A stretch of DNA of 64,000 bases from Cyprinodon diabolis (taxonomy: Eukaryota; Chordata; Actinopteri; Cyprinodontiformes; Cyprinodontidae): contig CM060064.1 of the NCBI GenBank assembly GCA_030533445.1, positions 48,594,287 to 48,658,286 on the forward strand. Reading direction: 5' to 3'. The notes below the pieces were generated by a model. It was not told where the DNA came from and searched no databases. It was given only the letters and a program-made list of their open reading frames with translations. Shown in pieces: positions 46,322 to 57,300 of this stretch. A program made the position numbers and the translations under genes. Every line of letters begins with the position of its first letter. Position 1 is the first letter of the stretch.

Positions 46322-46998
46322 CTGGATTAACAGCAGAGATACTCTGATGGTTCCTTCATTAACGGCTCACTAATTCAGATCCTTTCTCAGTGGGAAGATT
46401 TATTTTAATGAACCGAGGAGAAAATCTACCAGATTTAGTCTCGATCCTCAGCCCAGTTTACAGAGACAGACTACAGACCAGGACACCACTACCTCCATCC
46501 CTACCACCCTTAGAGGGAGACCAGATCCACATACGTCTCCCTCCGTGCCTCATTCTCACACACAGACCATTTCATGGTGCATCACGCTGCCTGTGTCCTT
46601 CCAAGTAGAAATCCTCCTCCTTCCTTCTCTTCATACCTCAGCCTCAATAAAGGAAATGATTCAATATAAACTACAGTGAAGCTAAAATGGGGGAACTTCC
46701 TGTGGAACACAGGATAAGGAAATTACCTTATGTTTGCTGCAAAGATGAACTTATTACTAAGATGATGTAATAAAGTTAATAAGCAACAGAAAGCAAAAAC
46801 CAGACAAAGGCTTTTCCCTTTTAGCCCTCAGTAATATTCTGAAGAAGGGAACTGATGAAGTTCTCATGGAAATTTGTTTTTCTTTTCCTGTTTCCCTTTT
46901 TTCTCTCAGATTACCTTCAGGCAGTGAAATCAGCTGCTCTAACCCAGGAAGAACCACTGATGTAGGTGATGGATGGGAGCAGGCGGTGCTTCTCTTAC

Positions 46999-47064
46999 CT
47001 TCCAGCAGCAGGTCATCCCTTCCAGGCTGGATGTAATAGGTCCAGTTCTGTTTAATGCAGGCCT
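46999..47064 (-). CDS. apom: Apolipoprotein M, exon 3 (start uncertain by 5 bases)
   Basis: Encodes ACIKQNWTYYIQPGRDDLLL (residues 88-107) and Glu108, with split residues at both ends. It lines up with the mammalian [21 protein letters not shown] segment: C, W, Y and the Leu-x-x-Glu-Gly end. The donor GGAAG|GTAAGA (46998) is good. The strongest acceptor is CTTTCAG to 47070, exon start 47069. Keeping frame with exon 2, however, needs either a start at 47064 (after GGGGAG) or a different exon 2 donor. Confidence 0.78.
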
Positions 47065-47996
47065 CTCCCCTGAAAGAACAAAGGAGCATAAAACTAAACC
47101 CACCGTATTGACAGGAAGTGAAATTTAAGGGTTAGTATTACGCATGCATCATTTTCCTCGGGTTTCATAAGCTTTGCTTCCTTTTTGAATGAAGGAACTT
47201 TGCCCCCCTGTGGTTTCTGTGTTGCTATGATGCAGATTTCCACACATGAAAGCTTCATTTTCCTTTTCAACTTTCCTGTAAAGACGATACCTTCAGTTTA
47301 ACCTCACACTGAGCCTGGTTCTGGTTCTAGTTCTGACTGGGGGGTCAGATGAGGAGAATTGGAGCAGGAAGCAGAGTCGTAGTTTAACAGACCTCTCTGC
47401 AGCTTCTCTACTGTTACCCACTCTTTACTCCATCCAGACAGTGTCTTGCCCACGAACAAAATCTAATAAATTAGCAAAGATTCCCAAAGGAGTAAATCAT
47501 GATAATTTAATTAATAAGCTTATTAAAATAGAAATAACTCCAACTGGGGAAAAGTCTGCTAGTTAATGACTTGATTTGTGATAATCACATTGACTTGTTT
47601 TGCCTTACAGAAACCTGGCTGCAGCAAGAGGATTATGTGAGGATAAATGAGGCAACTCCTTCAAGCTATTTAAATTTTCACATCCCCAGAAGTTCTGGGC
47701 GAGGAGGAGGAGTAGCAACAATCTTCCAGTCTGACTTACTGATTACTCCCAAAACAGTTAATACCTACAACTCTTTGAACATTTAACCCTTAATTTCCCT
47801 CATCCAAATTTCAAGGCAAGAAAACCTCTTCTTTTTGTAACTTTGTATCGTCCACCAGGTCCTTACTCTGAATGTTTAGAAGAGTTTTCAGAGTTCCTTT
47901 CTGATTTGGTATTAAATACTGACAGGGTCATCATAGTGGGAGATTTTAACATCTTTACATGCTTCATTTTAACATGTTTCACTTTCTCTCTCCTCT

Positions 47997-48746
47997 GTGT
48001 CGCTGAGCTGTGCTGCAGAGTGCAAAAGCATAGCTTATTCCCCTTCACAGGTTGATGATTTTGTTGATGGGGTTGCTAGTTCTCTGCATACTGCCTTAGA
48101 CAACGCAGCTCCTTTGAAAATGAAAACCGTTAAAAATAGAAAGCTTGCTCCTTGGTTTAATGCAGAGCTGCGTACTTTGAAGCAAAATGCTAGGAAACTG
48201 GAGAGAAAATATCGCTCCACAGGCCTGCGGGAGTCCTTCCTAGTCTGGAAAAATGGTTTACTGCTGTATAAGAGGACCCTTTGTAAAGCAAGAGCAGCAT
48301 ACTTCTCCTCATTAATAGAGGAGAATAAGAATAATCCTAGATTTCTTTTTAATACAGTTGCCAAACTCACCCAGAGCCATAGCTCTGTTGAACCCTCCAT
48401 CCCACCTGCTCTTAGCAGCAATGATTTTATGGGATTCTTTATAAATAAGATTGATCTTATTAAAAATAAGATCATAAGCACTCCTCTTTCCGCGATTGTA
48501 CCTGAGGTAGTCATGGAATCTGAACCGGGTTTAGACTGCTTTGATCCAGTTGAACTTTCTGAATTAGCAAAATTATTGTCTTCATCTAAGCCTTCAACTT
48601 GTATGTTAGATCCAGTTCCAACCAGGTTATTTAAGGAGGTATTCCCTTTGATCTCCTCCTCCATTTTAGATGTGATTAATCTATCTCTGTTACAGGGATA
48701 TGTACCTAAAGCTTTTAAGGTTGCTGGAATTAAACCTCTGCTTTAG
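47997..48746 (+). pseudogene. LINE ORF2 linker and reverse transcriptase start (copy D)
   Basis: 249-codon frame between endonuclease and polymerase (APWFNAELRTLKQNARKLER..., typical of L2/CR1 ORF2), ending at LL followed by a stop just before the NYRPIS motif. Copy C carries the same segment at 32304-32834. Confidence 0.8.
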
Positions 48747-48926
48747 AAACCGTCTCTTGACCCAGATAACTTGGTCAATTATAGACCTATATCCAATCTT
48801 CCTTTCTGATCTAAAATTCTTGAGAAAGTAGTTGCCAAACAAGTTTGCGATCACTTCCACCATAATGAACTTTTTGAAGAGTTTCAGTCTGGCTTTAGAG
48901 CTCATCATAGCACTGAAACAGCTCTG

Positions 48927-49896
48927 GTGAAAGTCACTAATGATATTCTCATGGCCTCAGATAATGGACTTGTATCTGTGCTCGTCCTGTTGGATCTTAG
49001 TGCTGCATTTGATACAGTTGACCATAATATTCTTTTAGAAAGACTTGAATATTTTGTTGGAATTAAAGGAACAGCACTAGACTGGTTTAAATCTTATCTA
49101 TCTGATCGAATTCAGTTTGTTCATGTTAAGGATAGATCTTCAACACGCTCAAAGGTTACCTGTGGAGTACCACAGGGATCAGTGCTAGGACCAATTCTCT
49201 TTACTTTATACATGCTCCCAATTGGTAGAGTTATTAGACAGCATGGGATTAATTTCCACTGTTATGCTGATGATACCCAGCTATATCTGTCTATAATCCA
49301 GATGAAGCTAACCCATTACATAGATTACAGGCATGACTGAAGACATAAAAACCTGGATGACTCTTAACTTTCTGCTTCTGAATGCAGACAAAACAGACGT
49401 TATAGTCTTTGGACCAGAGTCTCTGAAAAAGAAGCTGATTAGCCAGTTACTTCATTTGGATGGGATTAAACTGATTTCAGATAATAAAGTAAAAAATCTT
49501 GGTGTTATTTTTGATCAGGACCTGTCATTTAAATCCCAGATCAAAGAGGTTTCTAGAATTTCCTTCTTTCATCTGAGGAATATTGCAGAAATGAGCAATC
49601 TCCTGTCCAGGGGTGATGCTGAGAAACTAGTCCATGCATTTGTTACTTCAAGGCTGGACTATTGTAATTCTTTACTATCAGGAAGTCCACAAACTGTAGT
49701 TAAAAGCCTTCAGCTGATCCAAAATGCTGCAGCCAGAGTTCTGATGAAAATGAAAAAGAGAGATCATATCTCTCCTATCCTGGCTTCTCTTCATTGGCTT
49801 CCTGTTAAATCCAGAAAAGAATTTAAAATCCTCCTTCTCTTGTCTACTTTTAAGGCTAGGCTTAAAACTTTCCTTTTTGATAAAGCTTCTAGTTAG
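48927..49896 (+). pseudogene. LINE reverse transcriptase core and C-terminal region (copy D)
   Basis: Two overlapping frames (48927-49340 and 49333-49896) with [37 protein letters not shown] and then NADKTDVIVFGP, SRLDYCNSLLSG and HWLPVKSR. All catalytic Asp residues are present, but the frames are separated by a shift, and the upstream stops remove the start. Confidence 0.85.
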
Positions 49897-50139
49897 AGTG
49901 GCTCAGGTTATCCTGATCTATCTCTATAGTTCTGCTGCTATAGGCTTAGACTGCTGGAGGACATAGGGACCCCTTTTTCATCATTCTGCTTCATTCTATC
50001 TCTATTCTCCTATTCTGCAGAATCTCTTAGTTCAATCTCTAACGTTCTGCTCTCTCTGCTTTTTGTCATCAAAGTATTTTCATCTGATCTTTGTGTGAAC
50101 ATGTTCCCAAATTAGGACCATTTCTGGTCTATTTACTAC

Positions 50140-50335
50140 TGATGTCATGAGATGAGCCGAGGCTTCGAGGCGTGTGTCGAGTAATGGGGGGGGGGGGGGG
50201 GGGGGCGTTTCCCCGAAGCGCGTGTTGAGGTGTGATTCATTTAGGGGAGGGGCCAAAATTCATGACCTCCAAGGCCTCGCTACCGTGATACCACGTGACC
50301 GCATCGCGAAGTGGTTCGAGTTTTGACAGGCATCT
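50140..50335. repeat. TE-like sequence with a 20-base G tract
   Basis: GCCGAGGCTTCGAGGCG and CCTCGCTACCGTGATACCAC have the look of a fish DNA-transposon remnant. G tract at 50186-50205. No terminal repeats fixed. Confidence 0.35.
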
Positions 50336-50349
50336 AAACAGGAATATGC

Positions 50350-50560
50350 TACATTTTGGGATTATAGGTACTTGTGGGGACCAAGGGCTGGAGGAAATGT
50401 TGTCTTCTTGGGTTGAGGGTTAGACTTTGGACTTATGTTAGGGTTAGTTATGTGTTGGTGATGGTTAGCGTTAAACCACAGAGGGGAGTGGGAAATGAAT
50501 AGAAGTCAAAGGAAAGTCCCCATAAGGATACTCTGACACAATGTGTGTGTAGCTGTATAC
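50350..50560. repeat. Dispersed repeat with GTCCCCATAAGGATA motif
   Basis: Contains TTGTGGGGACCAAGGG, GTTAGGGTTAG and AAAGTCCCCATAAGGATA, a familiar fish dispersed repeat pattern. It lies in apoM intron 2 next to the exon 2 donor. Confidence 0.4.
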
Positions 50561-50587
50561 ATTAAAATTTGTGTTGCTGTTTCATGC

Positions 50588-50732
50588 CTCCCATCCGCAT
50601 GTATCCAGTAAAGACCAGAGTGCTGTTGGCTGTGGCCTCTATGGTGAAGACCATGTTGTCAAACATGGTGAACTTGCTGATATCCGCCTGCCGCTGGCTG
50701 ACAGCCGCCTGGAAGAACCATTTCCCCAGATA
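50588..50732 (-). CDS. apom: Apolipoprotein M, exon 2 (lipocalin G-x-W)
   Basis: Acceptor TTTCTGTTTTAG (to 50733), phase 0 start. It encodes residues 39-86: YLGKWFFQAAVSQRQADISK opens with the lipocalin G-x-W motif (Gly41, Trp43). FTMFDNMVFTIEA matches DPVDNIVFNMAA of mammalian ApoM, and YMRMG matches IRMKDG. No GT donor follows before the in-frame TAA. The best end is GGGAG|GCATGA (GC donor, phase 1). The alternative AAACA|GCAACA (phase 2) would pair with the exon 3 acceptor at 47070. ApoM is a plasma lipocalin on HDL that carries sphingosine-1-phosphate. Confidence 0.85.
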
Positions 50733-50941
50733 CTAAAACAGAAACACAGACAGCAGCAGCGTGGGGGGGCGGCACGCACCACAACAGAAGATTATTAAAG
50801 ATAGAAGCCAGCAACTTGCAGCAAAAACCGCTTTATGGAAACAACAGAGGTGGAAAGTTCCCCTCTGAGGTAACATATGTCACTAAATATCAGTGAGAGG
50901 CTCCAGTTAGTGGATCCTACCTGGTCTCATTCGGTTCTCAC
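50733..50941 (-). other. apoM intron 1
   Basis: 209 bases, GTGAGA...TTTTAG. Confidence 0.75.
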
Positions 50942-51055
50942 CTGGTGCTGATCGAAAGAGCTCACAGGCAGCTGCTCAGGATGCATGCAGGGAGCAAAAA
51001 TCGGATAAACCAGGGAGGAAAGATGCAGAAAATATGACAAAGCTTCAGCTAACAT
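50942..51055 (-). CDS. apom: Apolipoprotein M, exon 1 (retained signal anchor)
   Basis: ATG at 51055, 114 bases, donor CACCAG|GTGAGA, phase 0. It encodes 38 residues: MLAEALSYFLHLSSLVYPIF is a hydrophobic signal-like segment, then Cys23 and HPEQLPVSS. Mammalian ApoM keeps its uncleaved signal peptide as an HDL anchor and also has a Cys at 23 in a CPEHSQL context. An upstream in-frame ATG exists (51166), but the context of the 51055 start fits the family length better. Confidence 0.82.
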
Positions 51056-51635
51056 GGCTGCAGAGGGAACCGGTATGTTCTGGTTACCAGGACGCCTGAG
51101 GACACTTTCTGACTTTATGCAACGTTGGAGCAGGTAAATTAAACAGAGTGGGTGTGGGTAATTCATTAACCACTATTCTGCTGCTGCGCTGTCAGGAGTA
51201 ACCACCATCTGGCGGGGAAAGGAGGTTTCATGCATCCTCTAATCAAAGATGGAAGGTTCCAGATGAAATCCTTTAAATTCAACTTTCACTAGATCCGATT
51301 AGCTGAATTAAAATCCACTTATAGAGAGAGGCTTCCTGAGTGAAGTGAGTTGATGTGGGAGGCTGTGATTTATCTCACCGACAACAGCCAGCTTAAAGGA
51401 AAACATCAGCAGCCAGAAACAGGCGGTCAATAGGCTGCCAATCATTAACTGCCATGTTTAAATGTTCCCTTCATCACACAGAAGGAACACGGTTTTATTT
51501 GCTCCGTTCCCCAAAAACGGTGATGATGAATAATTGAAACAATTAAAAGAGAAAAAGGTTTTCTATCATTTTGACTTCCTATTAATTTAAACTGATATTA
51601 TGTAAGTTCTTATCTTTAAAACATCTGGCACAGAT
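51056..51635. other. apoM 5' flank, no gene seen
   Basis: Presumed promoter region of apoM. No TATA box or known element could be assigned. The 21-bp satellite begins about 580 bases upstream of the start codon. Confidence 0.4.
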
Positions 51636-53144
51636 CTGTTTGACTGGTTTGTGCTACTGTGTGACTGGTTTGTGTCTCTGTTTGACTGGTTTGTGTCTCT
51701 GTTTGACTGGTTTGCGTTGCTGTGTGACTGGTTTGTGTCTATGTTTGACTGGTTTGTGCTACTGTGTGACTGTGGGACTGGTTTGTGCTGCTGTGTGACT
51801 GGTTTGTGTCTCTGTGTGACTGGTTTGTGCTGCTGTGTGACTGGTTTGTGCTACCGTGTGACTGGTTTGTGCTGCTGTGTGACTGGTTTGTGCTGCTGTG
51901 TGACTGGTTTGTGCTACTGTGTGACTGGTTTGTGCTGCTGTGTGACTGGTTTGTGCTGCTGTGTGACTGGTTTGTGCTGCCGTGTGACTGGTTTGTGCTG
52001 CTGTGTGGTTTGTGACTGGTTTGTGCTGCTGTGTGACTGGTTTGTGCTGCTGTGTGACTGGTTTGTGCTGCTGTGTGACTGGTTTCTGTCTCTGTGTGAC
52101 TGGTTTGTCTCTGTGTGACTGGTTTGTGCTGCTGTGTGACTGGTTTGTGCTACTGTGTGACTGGTTTGTGCTACCGTGTGACTGGTTTGTGTTGCTGTGT
52201 GACTGGTTTGTGCTACCGTGTGACTGGTTTGTGTCTCTGTTTGACTGGTTTGTGTCTCTGTTTGACTGGTTTGCGTTGCTGTGTGACTGGTTTGTGTCTA
52301 TGTTTGACTGGTTTGTGCTACTGTGTGACTGTGGGACTGGTTTGTGCTGCTGTGTGACTGGTTTGTGTCTCTGTGTGACTGGTTTGTGCTGCTGTGTGAC
52401 TGGTTTGTGCTACCGTGTGACTGGTTTGTGCTGCTGTGTGACTGGTTTGTGCTACTGTGTGACTGGTTTGTGCTGCTGTGTGACTGGTTTGTGCTGCTGT
52501 GTGACTGGTTTGTGTCTCTGTGTGACTGGTTTGTGCTGCTGTGTGACTGGTTTGTGCTACCGTGTGACTGGTTTGTGCTGCTGTGTGACTGGTTTGTGCT
52601 GCTGTGTGACTGGTTTTGCTACTGTGTGACTGGTTTGTGCTGCTGTGTGACTGGTTTGTGTCTCTGTGTGACTGGTTTGTGCTGCTGTGTGACTGGTTTG
52701 TGCTACCGTGTGACTGGTTTGTGCTGCTGTGTGACTGGTTTTGCTACTGTGTGACTGGTTTGTGCTGCTGTGTGACTGGTTTGTGCTGCCGTGTGACTGG
52801 TTTGTGCTGCTGTGTGACTGGTTTGTGCTGCTGTGTGACTGGTTTGTGCTGCTGTGTGACTGGTTTGTGTCTCTGTGTGAGTGGTTTGTCTCTGTGTGAC
52901 TGGTTTGTACTGCTGTGTGACTGGTTTGTGCAACTGTGTGACTGGTTTGTGCTGCTGTGTGACTGGTTTGTGCTACTGTGTGACTGGTTTGTGCTACCGT
53001 GTGACTGGTTTGTGTTGCTGTGTGACTGGTTTGTGCTACCGTGTGACTGGTTTGTGTCTCTGTTTGACTGGTTTGTGTCTCTGTTTGACTGGTTTGTGTC
53101 TCTGTTTGACTGGTTTGCGTTGCTGTGTGACTGGTTTGTGTCTA
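51636..53144. repeat. 21-bp satellite, block 1
   Basis: Tandem units built of GTGACTGGTTTGTG plus a variable seven (CTGCTGT, CTACTGT, CTACCGT, TCTCTGT). A marker string (TTTGCGTTGCTG followed by a TCTATGTTTGACTGG unit) recurs near 51713, 52273 and 53117 and marks higher-order repeats. Since 21 is seven codons, frames stay open on both strands. Confidence 0.95.
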
Positions 53145-54392
53145 CACTATATTGCCAAAAGTATTTGCTCACCTGCCTTGACTCACATATGAGCTTAAGT
53201 GACATCCCGTTCCTAATCCATAGGGTTCAATATGACGTCGGTCAACCCTTTGTAGCTAGAACATCTTCAGCTCTTCTGGGAAGGCTGTCCACAAGGTTTA
53301 GGAGTGTGTTTATGGGAATTTTTGACCATTCTTCCAGAAGCGCATTTGTGAGGTCGCACACTGATGTTGGACGAGAAGGCCTGGCTCTCAGTCTCCGCTC
53401 TAATTCATCCCAAAGGTGTTCTATCGGGTTGAGGTCAGGACTCTGTGCAGGCCAGTCAAGTTCATCCACACCAGACTCTGTCATCCATGTCTTTATGGAC
53501 CTTGCTTTGTGCACTGGTGCACAGTCATGTTGGAAGAGGAAGGGGCCAGCTCCAAACTGTTCCCACAAAGTTGGGAGCATGGAATTGTCCAAAATGTCTT
53601 GGTATGCTGAAGCATTCAGAGTTCCTTTCACTGGAACTAAGGGGCCAAGCCCAGCTCCTGAAAAACAACCCCACACCATAATCCCCCCTCCACCAAACTT
53701 TACACTTGGCACAATGCAGTCAGACAAGTACCGTTCTCCTGGCAACCGCCAAACCCAGACCCGTCCATCAGATTGCCAGATGGAGAAGCGCGATTCGTCA
53801 CTCCAGAGAACGCGTCTCCACTGCTCTAGAGTCCAGTGGCGGCGTGCTTTACACCACCGCATCCGACGCTTTGCATTGCACTTGGTTATGTATGGCTTGG
53901 ATGCAGCTGCTCGACCATGGAAACCCATTCCATGAAGCTCTCTGCGCACTGTTCTTGAGCTAATCTGAAGGCCACATGAAGTTTGGAGGTCTGTAGTGAT
54001 TGACTCTGCAGAAAGTTGGCGACCTCTTCGCACTATGCGCTTCAGCATCCGCTGACCCCGCTCCGTCAGTTTACGTGGCCTACCACTTCGTGGCTGAGTT
54101 GCTGTCGTTCCCAAACACTTCCATTTTCTTATAATACAGCTGACAGTTGACTGTGGAATATTTAGGAGCGAGGAAATTTCACGACTGGATTTGTTGCACA
54201 GGTGGCATCCTATCACAGTTCCACGCTGGAATTCACTGAGCTCCTGAGAGCGACCCATTCTTTCACAAATGTTTGTAAAAACAGTCTGCATGCCTAGGTG
54301 CTTGAATTTATACACCTGTGGCCATGGAAGTGATTGGAACACCTGATTCCAATAATTTGGATGGGTGAGCAAATACTTTTGGCAATATAGTG
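53145..54392 (-). mobile_element. Tc1-family transposon, apparently intact
   Basis: 1248 bp. The ends are perfect 29-bp inverted repeats starting CACTATATTGCCAAAAGTAT, flanked by TA at 53143-53144 and 54393-54394, the Tc1/mariner target duplication. The empty site is visible in sister repeats (GTGTCTATGTTTGACTGG near 52290). It contains one uninterrupted transposase gene on the minus strand. Intact ends, target duplication and ORF suggest recent insertion and possible activity. Confidence 0.95.
53242..54258 (-). CDS. Tc1-like transposase, 338 aa
   Basis: Cut-and-paste transposase acting on its own inverted repeats. The start [13 protein letters not shown] (ATG 54258) gives 338 aa, near the usual 340 for Tc1 proteins; the frame is open further upstream into the element end but that is atypical. 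Two N-terminal helix-turn-helix regions ([36 protein letters not shown]) flank the GRPRK AT-hook/linker. The DDE catalytic triad is visible: WSDESRF (Asp), [11 protein letters not shown] (Asp) and [17 protein letters not shown] (Glu) with DD34E spacing. [12 protein letters not shown] is the Gly-rich box. No stop or frameshift. Promoter not identified. Confidence 0.95.
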   Translation of the reverse strand: MGRSQELSEFQRGTVIGCHLCNKSSREISSLLNIPQSTVSCIIRKWKCLGTTATQPRSGRPRKLTERGQRMLKRIVRRGRQLSAESITTDLQTSCGLQISSRTVRRELHGMGFHGRAAASKPYITKCNAKRRMRWCKARRHWTLEQWRRVLWSDESRFSIWQSDGRVWVWRLPGERYLSDCIVPSVKFGGGGIMVWGCFSGAGLGPLVPVKGTLNASAYQDILDNSMLPTLWEQFGAGPFLFQHDCAPVHKARSIKTWMTESGVDELDWPAQSPDLNPIEHLWDELERRLRARPSRPTSVCDLTNALLEEWSKIPINTLLNLVDSLPRRAEDVLATKG

Positions 54393-54394
54393 TA

Positions 54395-57300
54395 TGTTTG
54401 ACTGGTTTGTGCTACTGTGTGACTGTGTGACTGGTTTGTGCTGCTGTGTGACTGGTTTGTGTCTCTGTGTGACTGGTTTGTGCTGCTGTGTGACTGGTTT
54501 GTGCTACCGTGTGACTGGTTTGTGCTGCTGTGTGACTGGTTTGTGCTACTGTGTGACTGGTTTGTGCTGATGTGTGACTGGTTTGTGCTGCTGTGTGACT
54601 GGTTTGTGTCTCTGTGTGACTGGTTTGTCTCTGTGTGACTGGTTTGTGCTGCTGTGTGACTGGTTTGTGCTACTGTGTGACTGGTTTGTGCTACCGTGTG
54701 ACTGGTTTGTGTTGCTGTGTGACTGGTTTGTGCTACCGTGTGACTGCTTTGTGCTGCTGTGTGACTGGTTTGTGCTACTGTGTGACTGGTTTGTGCTACT
54801 GTGTGACTGGTTTGTGCTGCTGTGTGACTGGTTTGTGCTGCCGTGTGACTGGTTTGTGCTGCTGTGTGACTGGTTTGTGCTGATGTGTGACTGGTTTGTG
54901 CTACTGTGTGACTGGTTTGTGCTGCCGTGTGACTGGTTTGTGCTACCGTGTGACTGGTTTGTGCTGCTGTGTGACTGGTTTGTGCTACCGTGTGACTGGT
55001 TTGTGCTGCTGTGTGACTGGTTTGTGCTGCAGTGTAACTAGTTTGTGCTACCGGGTGACTGGTTTGTGCTACCGTGTGACTGGTTTGTGCTACCGTGTGA
55101 CTGGTTTGTGCTGCTGTGTGACTGGTTTGTGCTACCGTGTGACTGGTTTGTGCTACTGTGTGACTGGTTTGTGCTGCTGTGTGACTAGTTTGTGCTACCG
55201 TGTGACTGGTTTGTGCTACTGTGTGACTGGTTTGTGTTGCTGTGTGACTGGTTTGTGCTACCGTGTGACTGGTTTGTGCTGCTGTGTGACTGGTTTGTGC
55301 TGCTGTGTGACTGGTTTGTGCTACTGTGTGACTGGTTTGTGCTGCTGTGTGACTGGTTTGTGCTGCTGTGTGACTGGTTTGTGCTACTGTGTGACTGGTT
55401 TGTGTTGCTGTGTGACTGGTTTGTGCTACCGTGTGACTGGTTTGTGTCTCTGTTTGACTGGTTTGTGTCTCTGTTTGACTGGTTTGTGTCTCTGTTTGAC
55501 TGGTTTGCGTTGCTGTGTGACTGGTTTGTGTCTATGTTTGACTGGTTTGTGCTACTGTGTGACTGTGTGACTGGTTTGTGCTGCTGTGTGACTGGTTTGT
55601 GTCTCTGTGTGACTGGTTTGTGCTGCTGTGTGACTGTTTTGTGCTGCTGTGTGACTGGTTTGTGCTGCTGTGTGACTGGTTTGTGCTACTGTGTGACTGG
55701 TTTGTGCTTCTGTGTGACTGGTTTGTGCTGCTGTGTGACTGGTTTGTGCTGCTGTGTGACTGGTTTGTGTCTCTGTGTGACTGGTTTGTCTCTGTGTGAC
55801 TGGTTTGTGCTGCTGTGTGACTGGTTTGTGCTACTGTGTGACTGGTTTGTGCTACCGTGTGACTGGTTTGTGTTGCTGTGTGACTGGTTTGTGCTACCGT
55901 GTGACTGCTTTGTGCTGCTGTGTGACTGGTTTGTGCTACTGTGTGACTGGTTTGTGCTACTGTGTGACTGGTTTGTGCTGCTGTGTGACTGGTTTGTGCT
56001 GCCGTGTGACTGGTTTGTGCTGCTGTGTGACTGGTTTGTGCTGATGTGTGACTGGTTTGTGCTACTGTGTGACTGGTTTGTGCTGCCGTGTGACTGGTTT
56101 GTGCTACCGTGTGACTGGTTTGTGCTGCTGTGTGACTGGTTTGTGCTACCGTGTGACTGGTTTGTGCTGCTGTGTGACTGGTTTGTGCTGCAGTGTGACT
56201 AGTTTGTGCTACCGGGTGACTGGTTTGTGCTACCGTGTGACTGGTTTGTGCTGCTGTGGGACTGGTTTGTGCTACCGTGTGACTGGTTTGTGCTGCTGTG
56301 TGACTGGTTTGTGCTGCTGTGTGACTAGTTTGTGCTACCGTGTGACTGGTTTGTGCTACTGTGTGACTGGTTTGTGTTGCTGTGTGACTGGTTTGTGCTA
56401 CCGTGTGACTGGTTTGTGCTGCTGTGTGACTGGTTTGTGCTGCTGTGTGACTGGTTTGTGCTACTGTGTGACTGGTTTGTGCTGCTGTGTGACTGGTTTG
56501 TGCTGCTCTGTGACTGGTTTGTGCTACTGTGTGACTGGTTTGTGCTGCTGTGTGACTGGTTTGTGCTGCCGTGTGACTGGTTTGTGCTGCTGTGTGACTG
56601 GTTTGTGCTACCGTGTGACTGGTTTGTGCTGCTGTGTGACTGGTTTGTGCTACCGTGTGACTAGTTTGTGCTACTGTGTGACTGGTTTGTGCTGCTGTGT
56701 GACTAGTTTGTGCTACCGTGTGACTGGCTTGTGCTACCGTGTGACTGGTTTGTGTTGCTGTGTGACTGGTTTGTGCTACCGTGTGACTAGTTTGTGCTGC
56801 TGTGTGACTGGTTTGTGCTGCTGTGTGACTGGTTTGTGCTACTGTGTGACTGGGTTGTGCTGCTGTGTGGCTGGTTTGTGCTGCTCTGTGACTGGTTTGT
56901 GCTACTCTGTGACTGGTTTGTGCTGCTGTGTGACTGGTTTGTGCTGCCATGTGACTGTTTTGTGCTGCTGTGTGACTGGTTTGTGCTACCGTGTGACTGG
57001 TTTGTGCTGCTGTGTGACTGTTTTGTGCTACCGTGTGACTGGTTTGTGCTGCTGTGTGACTGGTTTGTGCTTATGTGTGACTGGTTTTTGCTGCTGTGTG
57101 ACTGGTTTGTGCTACCGTGTGACTGGTTTGTGCTGCTGTGTGACTGGTTTGTGCTGCTCTGTGACTGGTTTCTGCTACCGGGTGACTGGTTTGTGCTACT
57201 GTGTGACTGGTTTGTGCTACTGTGTGACTGGTTTGTGCTGCTGTGTGACTGGTTTGTGCTGCTATGTGACTGGTTTCTGCTGCTGTGTGACTGGTTTGTG

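Larger units (their letters stand above)
47390..50095 (+). mobile_element. L2-type LINE (copy D) in apoM intron 2
   Basis: Longest LINE copy, antisense to apoM and filling most of its 3.5-kb intron 2. It has endonuclease pieces (LFCLTETWL, GRGGGVATIF, then VGDFNI near 47930), an internal deletion after VGDFNI, then linker and reverse transcriptase frames at 47997-48746, 48927-49340 and 49333-49896. The 3' UTR begins at about 49900 (TTCTGCTGCTATAGGCTTAG) and is cut short near 50095. Stops near 48746 and 48807 plus a frameshift disable it. The left boundary is approximate. Confidence 0.85.

Noticed and set aside
53416..53963. Plus-strand ORFs across the Tc1 transposon
   Set aside because: Antisense shadows of the intact minus-strand transposase.
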